Shown here: one piece after another, positions 62,226-64,000 of the stretch
Numbering within the stretch: position 1 is the first letter of the stretch
How the letters are laid out: every line of letters begins with the position of its first letter
NCBI RefSeq assembly: GCF_037038585.1
Contig: NC_092521.1
Span: forward strand, 49,217,898 to 49,281,897
DNA from: Patagioenas fasciata
Taxonomy: Eukaryota; Chordata; Aves; Columbiformes; Columbidae
Direction of reading: 5' to 3'
Length of the DNA stretch: 64,000 bases
Translations under genes and position numbers: made by a program
The notes under the pieces: generated by a model
Told to the model about the DNA's origin: nothing
What the model saw: only the letters and a program-made list of their open reading frames with translations
Databases searched by the model: none

Positions 62226-64000
62226 ATTTGGCAATGACATGAAGAATTATTCAAGATTCAGCTCCAGAAAGCAAATGACTAAGTCAAATTGTTAATGAAA
62301 GCTGTGACAGGCTGCTTGATAGCAATGCATGGTTTGGAATACTATTGTAAACAATTAGACAAATACTTTAGATAATGAACAAAGTAATAAAAAATCAATG
62401 TCTGTTCCCAGATAATTTGTGAAAACTAAAAAGGAGTATATTTATCAAAAATATTGTTTCTGCAAATAGTTTATCACATGATTTCAGAGGGGAAATAGGT
62501 AGGAAGAGAAAATGAGCTCAACAAAACAAACATTGGTTTACACGTCAATATCCTAATAAATGGCAATGACAGAAGGGAAATACAGCTAATGCCATATGGG
62601 AACAAAATAATTTCTAAATCAAATCTTCTGTTGCGACTGTCCCGAACCTCACCAGCTCCAGAACGATGATAAATCCGAGGGGTCACATGCCGTTACCTGG
62701 CAGACTTCGATGTCGCAGATGGAGCCATAGGAGAGCCCTGGCTGTGCTGCTCTGGTAGCTCTTCCCAGCTCTCCCACTCTTCCCATCGCCATCCGGTGCC
62801 ATACGTTTCCTTTTGCGCTCTGTTTTTTCTGCAGCAAAAGGCTGTTTGGGAGACAAACAGGCACGTTTCTGAATTCCAGGGGAACAGCAGCCTGACTTGC
62901 AGCAGATTTCCTTATGACTTTTTAAGGACAACATTAATATCATTTATAGTCATCTTAATCATTCTCTTTGACAGAAACAACTGCAGAAGAGGGAAGCTTC
63001 TTCCAAGAGATTGACTCTGCCTTGCTAGTGGCTTTTCCCTTAATTAGGAAGCCAGAGGCATATGTCCGAAACTTACCTAGGATGGATCTGGCTACCCCAG
63101 GCCCTAGTCAAGGCACAGAGATGTCTGCATGACCTGCTGCCACATCCTTTCTTCAGTGGCACTGAGTTTTCATGGCAGCTCCCCTCCCCGCCTCCCAGCA
63201 TTTTCGTTTAAGTCTGGTGAATTACGCTTCTCCTGTCGTTGGGGTTTACAGGAAGTAGGGAACAGCTGCTCCAGTGAGGTACAATCATTTATTTTGTTTT
63301 TGATTGGAGTAGTCGTGATTTTTTTAATGGGTTATTTTTAGTCTGATCAGATGCAGGAGAGGAGACGTGTGATGCCATAGCTGGGATCAGGATGGAAAGC
63401 AAAGCCAGAAAACCTGCCAGTGCTCCCAGCCCCCTTGCTGAAGGAATGCCTCCAGAAACATCAGCTTCTGACCTGGGAAAGCAGAGCAGTCAAGAGTGTG
63501 TGCATGTGGGTGGGTGGTGGGGTGGCAGGGTCCTGCCAGTGCCCATTTGCTCTGCTCTTGGCGCAGACGCTCCTCCTTGTGCCTGTGGGAAAAAGAAGAA
63601 CATGATGTTTGAGGTCTGTGTTTTCAGCTCCCGTTTCCTCCCCCAAGGAGGGTGACTGGTGTTGCTCTCACAATGATGACAGCCGACGAGCGCATTGAAC
63701 CAGTGCTCTGCGCCTGGAGAAATCCCACCATGCGATCCGCTACTGATGAGCAAAGTGGGTCAGTGGTCTTCTGCTGGTGGAATATTGCACAGGGGAGCAG
63801 AGCCTTCGAGCTGCTCGTGGGTCCTGGGGACCTGGCAGGATGCAAGGAGGCCCTGGTCAGGGCTGGCAGCTTCTTGCTGTACTGTCCTCACACCCTGGCT
63901 ATGTGGCTGTGGCCTTCGGCATCGTTTGCTGCTCCCCTGGGTGGCTGAGGAGTAATCTCAGAGCTGTGCTCTTGAGATCTGTGGCCACCCCTCAGATCTC
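62226..64000. other. Intergenic DNA becoming GC-richer towards the right edge
   Basis: From about 62.65 kb, and especially after 63.1 kb, G+C rises. Several overlapping frames appear on both strands (for example plus 63392-63655 and 63652-63948), but none resembles a known protein and opposite-strand frames are equally long. No convincing exon is seen. A gene edge beyond 64 kb cannot be excluded. Confidence 0.5.

Noticed and set aside
63392-63955. GC-rich frames near the right edge as an exon of another gene
   Set aside because: Frames of similar length occur on the opposite strand, no family is recognised and no convincing splice acceptor or donor pair delimits them. Left as undetermined intergenic DNA.

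Overview
The window is vertebrate nuclear DNA, almost certainly from a bird. It contains one multi-exon gene whose product I recognise residue by residue as SS18 (SYT, the BAF/SWI-SNF subunit and synovial-sarcoma translocation gene). The interspersed repeats are chiefly CR1 LINEs with the 3' ends typical of avian genomes, and there is a retroviral solo LTR. No bacterial-type operon, CRISPR array, tRNA or rRNA gene is visible.

Layout: 1-672 is an old CR1 fragment running off the left edge. From there to about 5.1 kb is upstream intergenic DNA with two short ATG-triplet arrays. A CpG island (about 5.1-6.6 kb) covers the SS18 promoter and first exon. SS18 is on the plus strand from the ATG at 6083 to the TGA at 46971-46973, in 11 coding exons. 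All introns are GT-AG. The summed CDS is 1257 nt, 418 codons plus stop, the length of the long mammalian isoform. Exons 1-3 encode the N-terminal SNH domain that contacts the BRG1/BRM ATPase. Exons 4-11 encode the Met/Gly/Pro/Gln-rich and QPGY low-complexity activation domain. Intron 3 (14.2 kb) carries three CR1 pieces and intron 10 carries an antisense CR1. The 3'UTR has candidate poly(A) signals at 47507 and 48629.

Downstream of SS18 (48.7-64 kb) I find no protein gene. This stretch holds a complete 1059-bp solo LTR (50490-51548) with TG...CA ends and a 5-bp target-site duplication. It also holds a decayed Harbinger-like transposase remnant (about 54.96-55.36 kb), two further CR1 fragments (55.74 and 58.75 kb) and a possible ancient amniote repeat (62.14 kb).

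Most interesting observations: (1) the LTR transcribed region contains an array of about 13 small hairpins whose two arms change together between copies, which looks like selection for, or templated maintenance of, base pairing; (2) SS18 exons 5-9 are all symmetric 1-1 exons, and six successive introns split a glycine codon as G|GN, making the activation domain a cassette series; (3) the frame-shifted Harbinger fossil. Exon boundaries were read by eye from splice sites and reading frame. Repeat boundaries are approximate except for the LTR, whose ends are fixed by its duplication.
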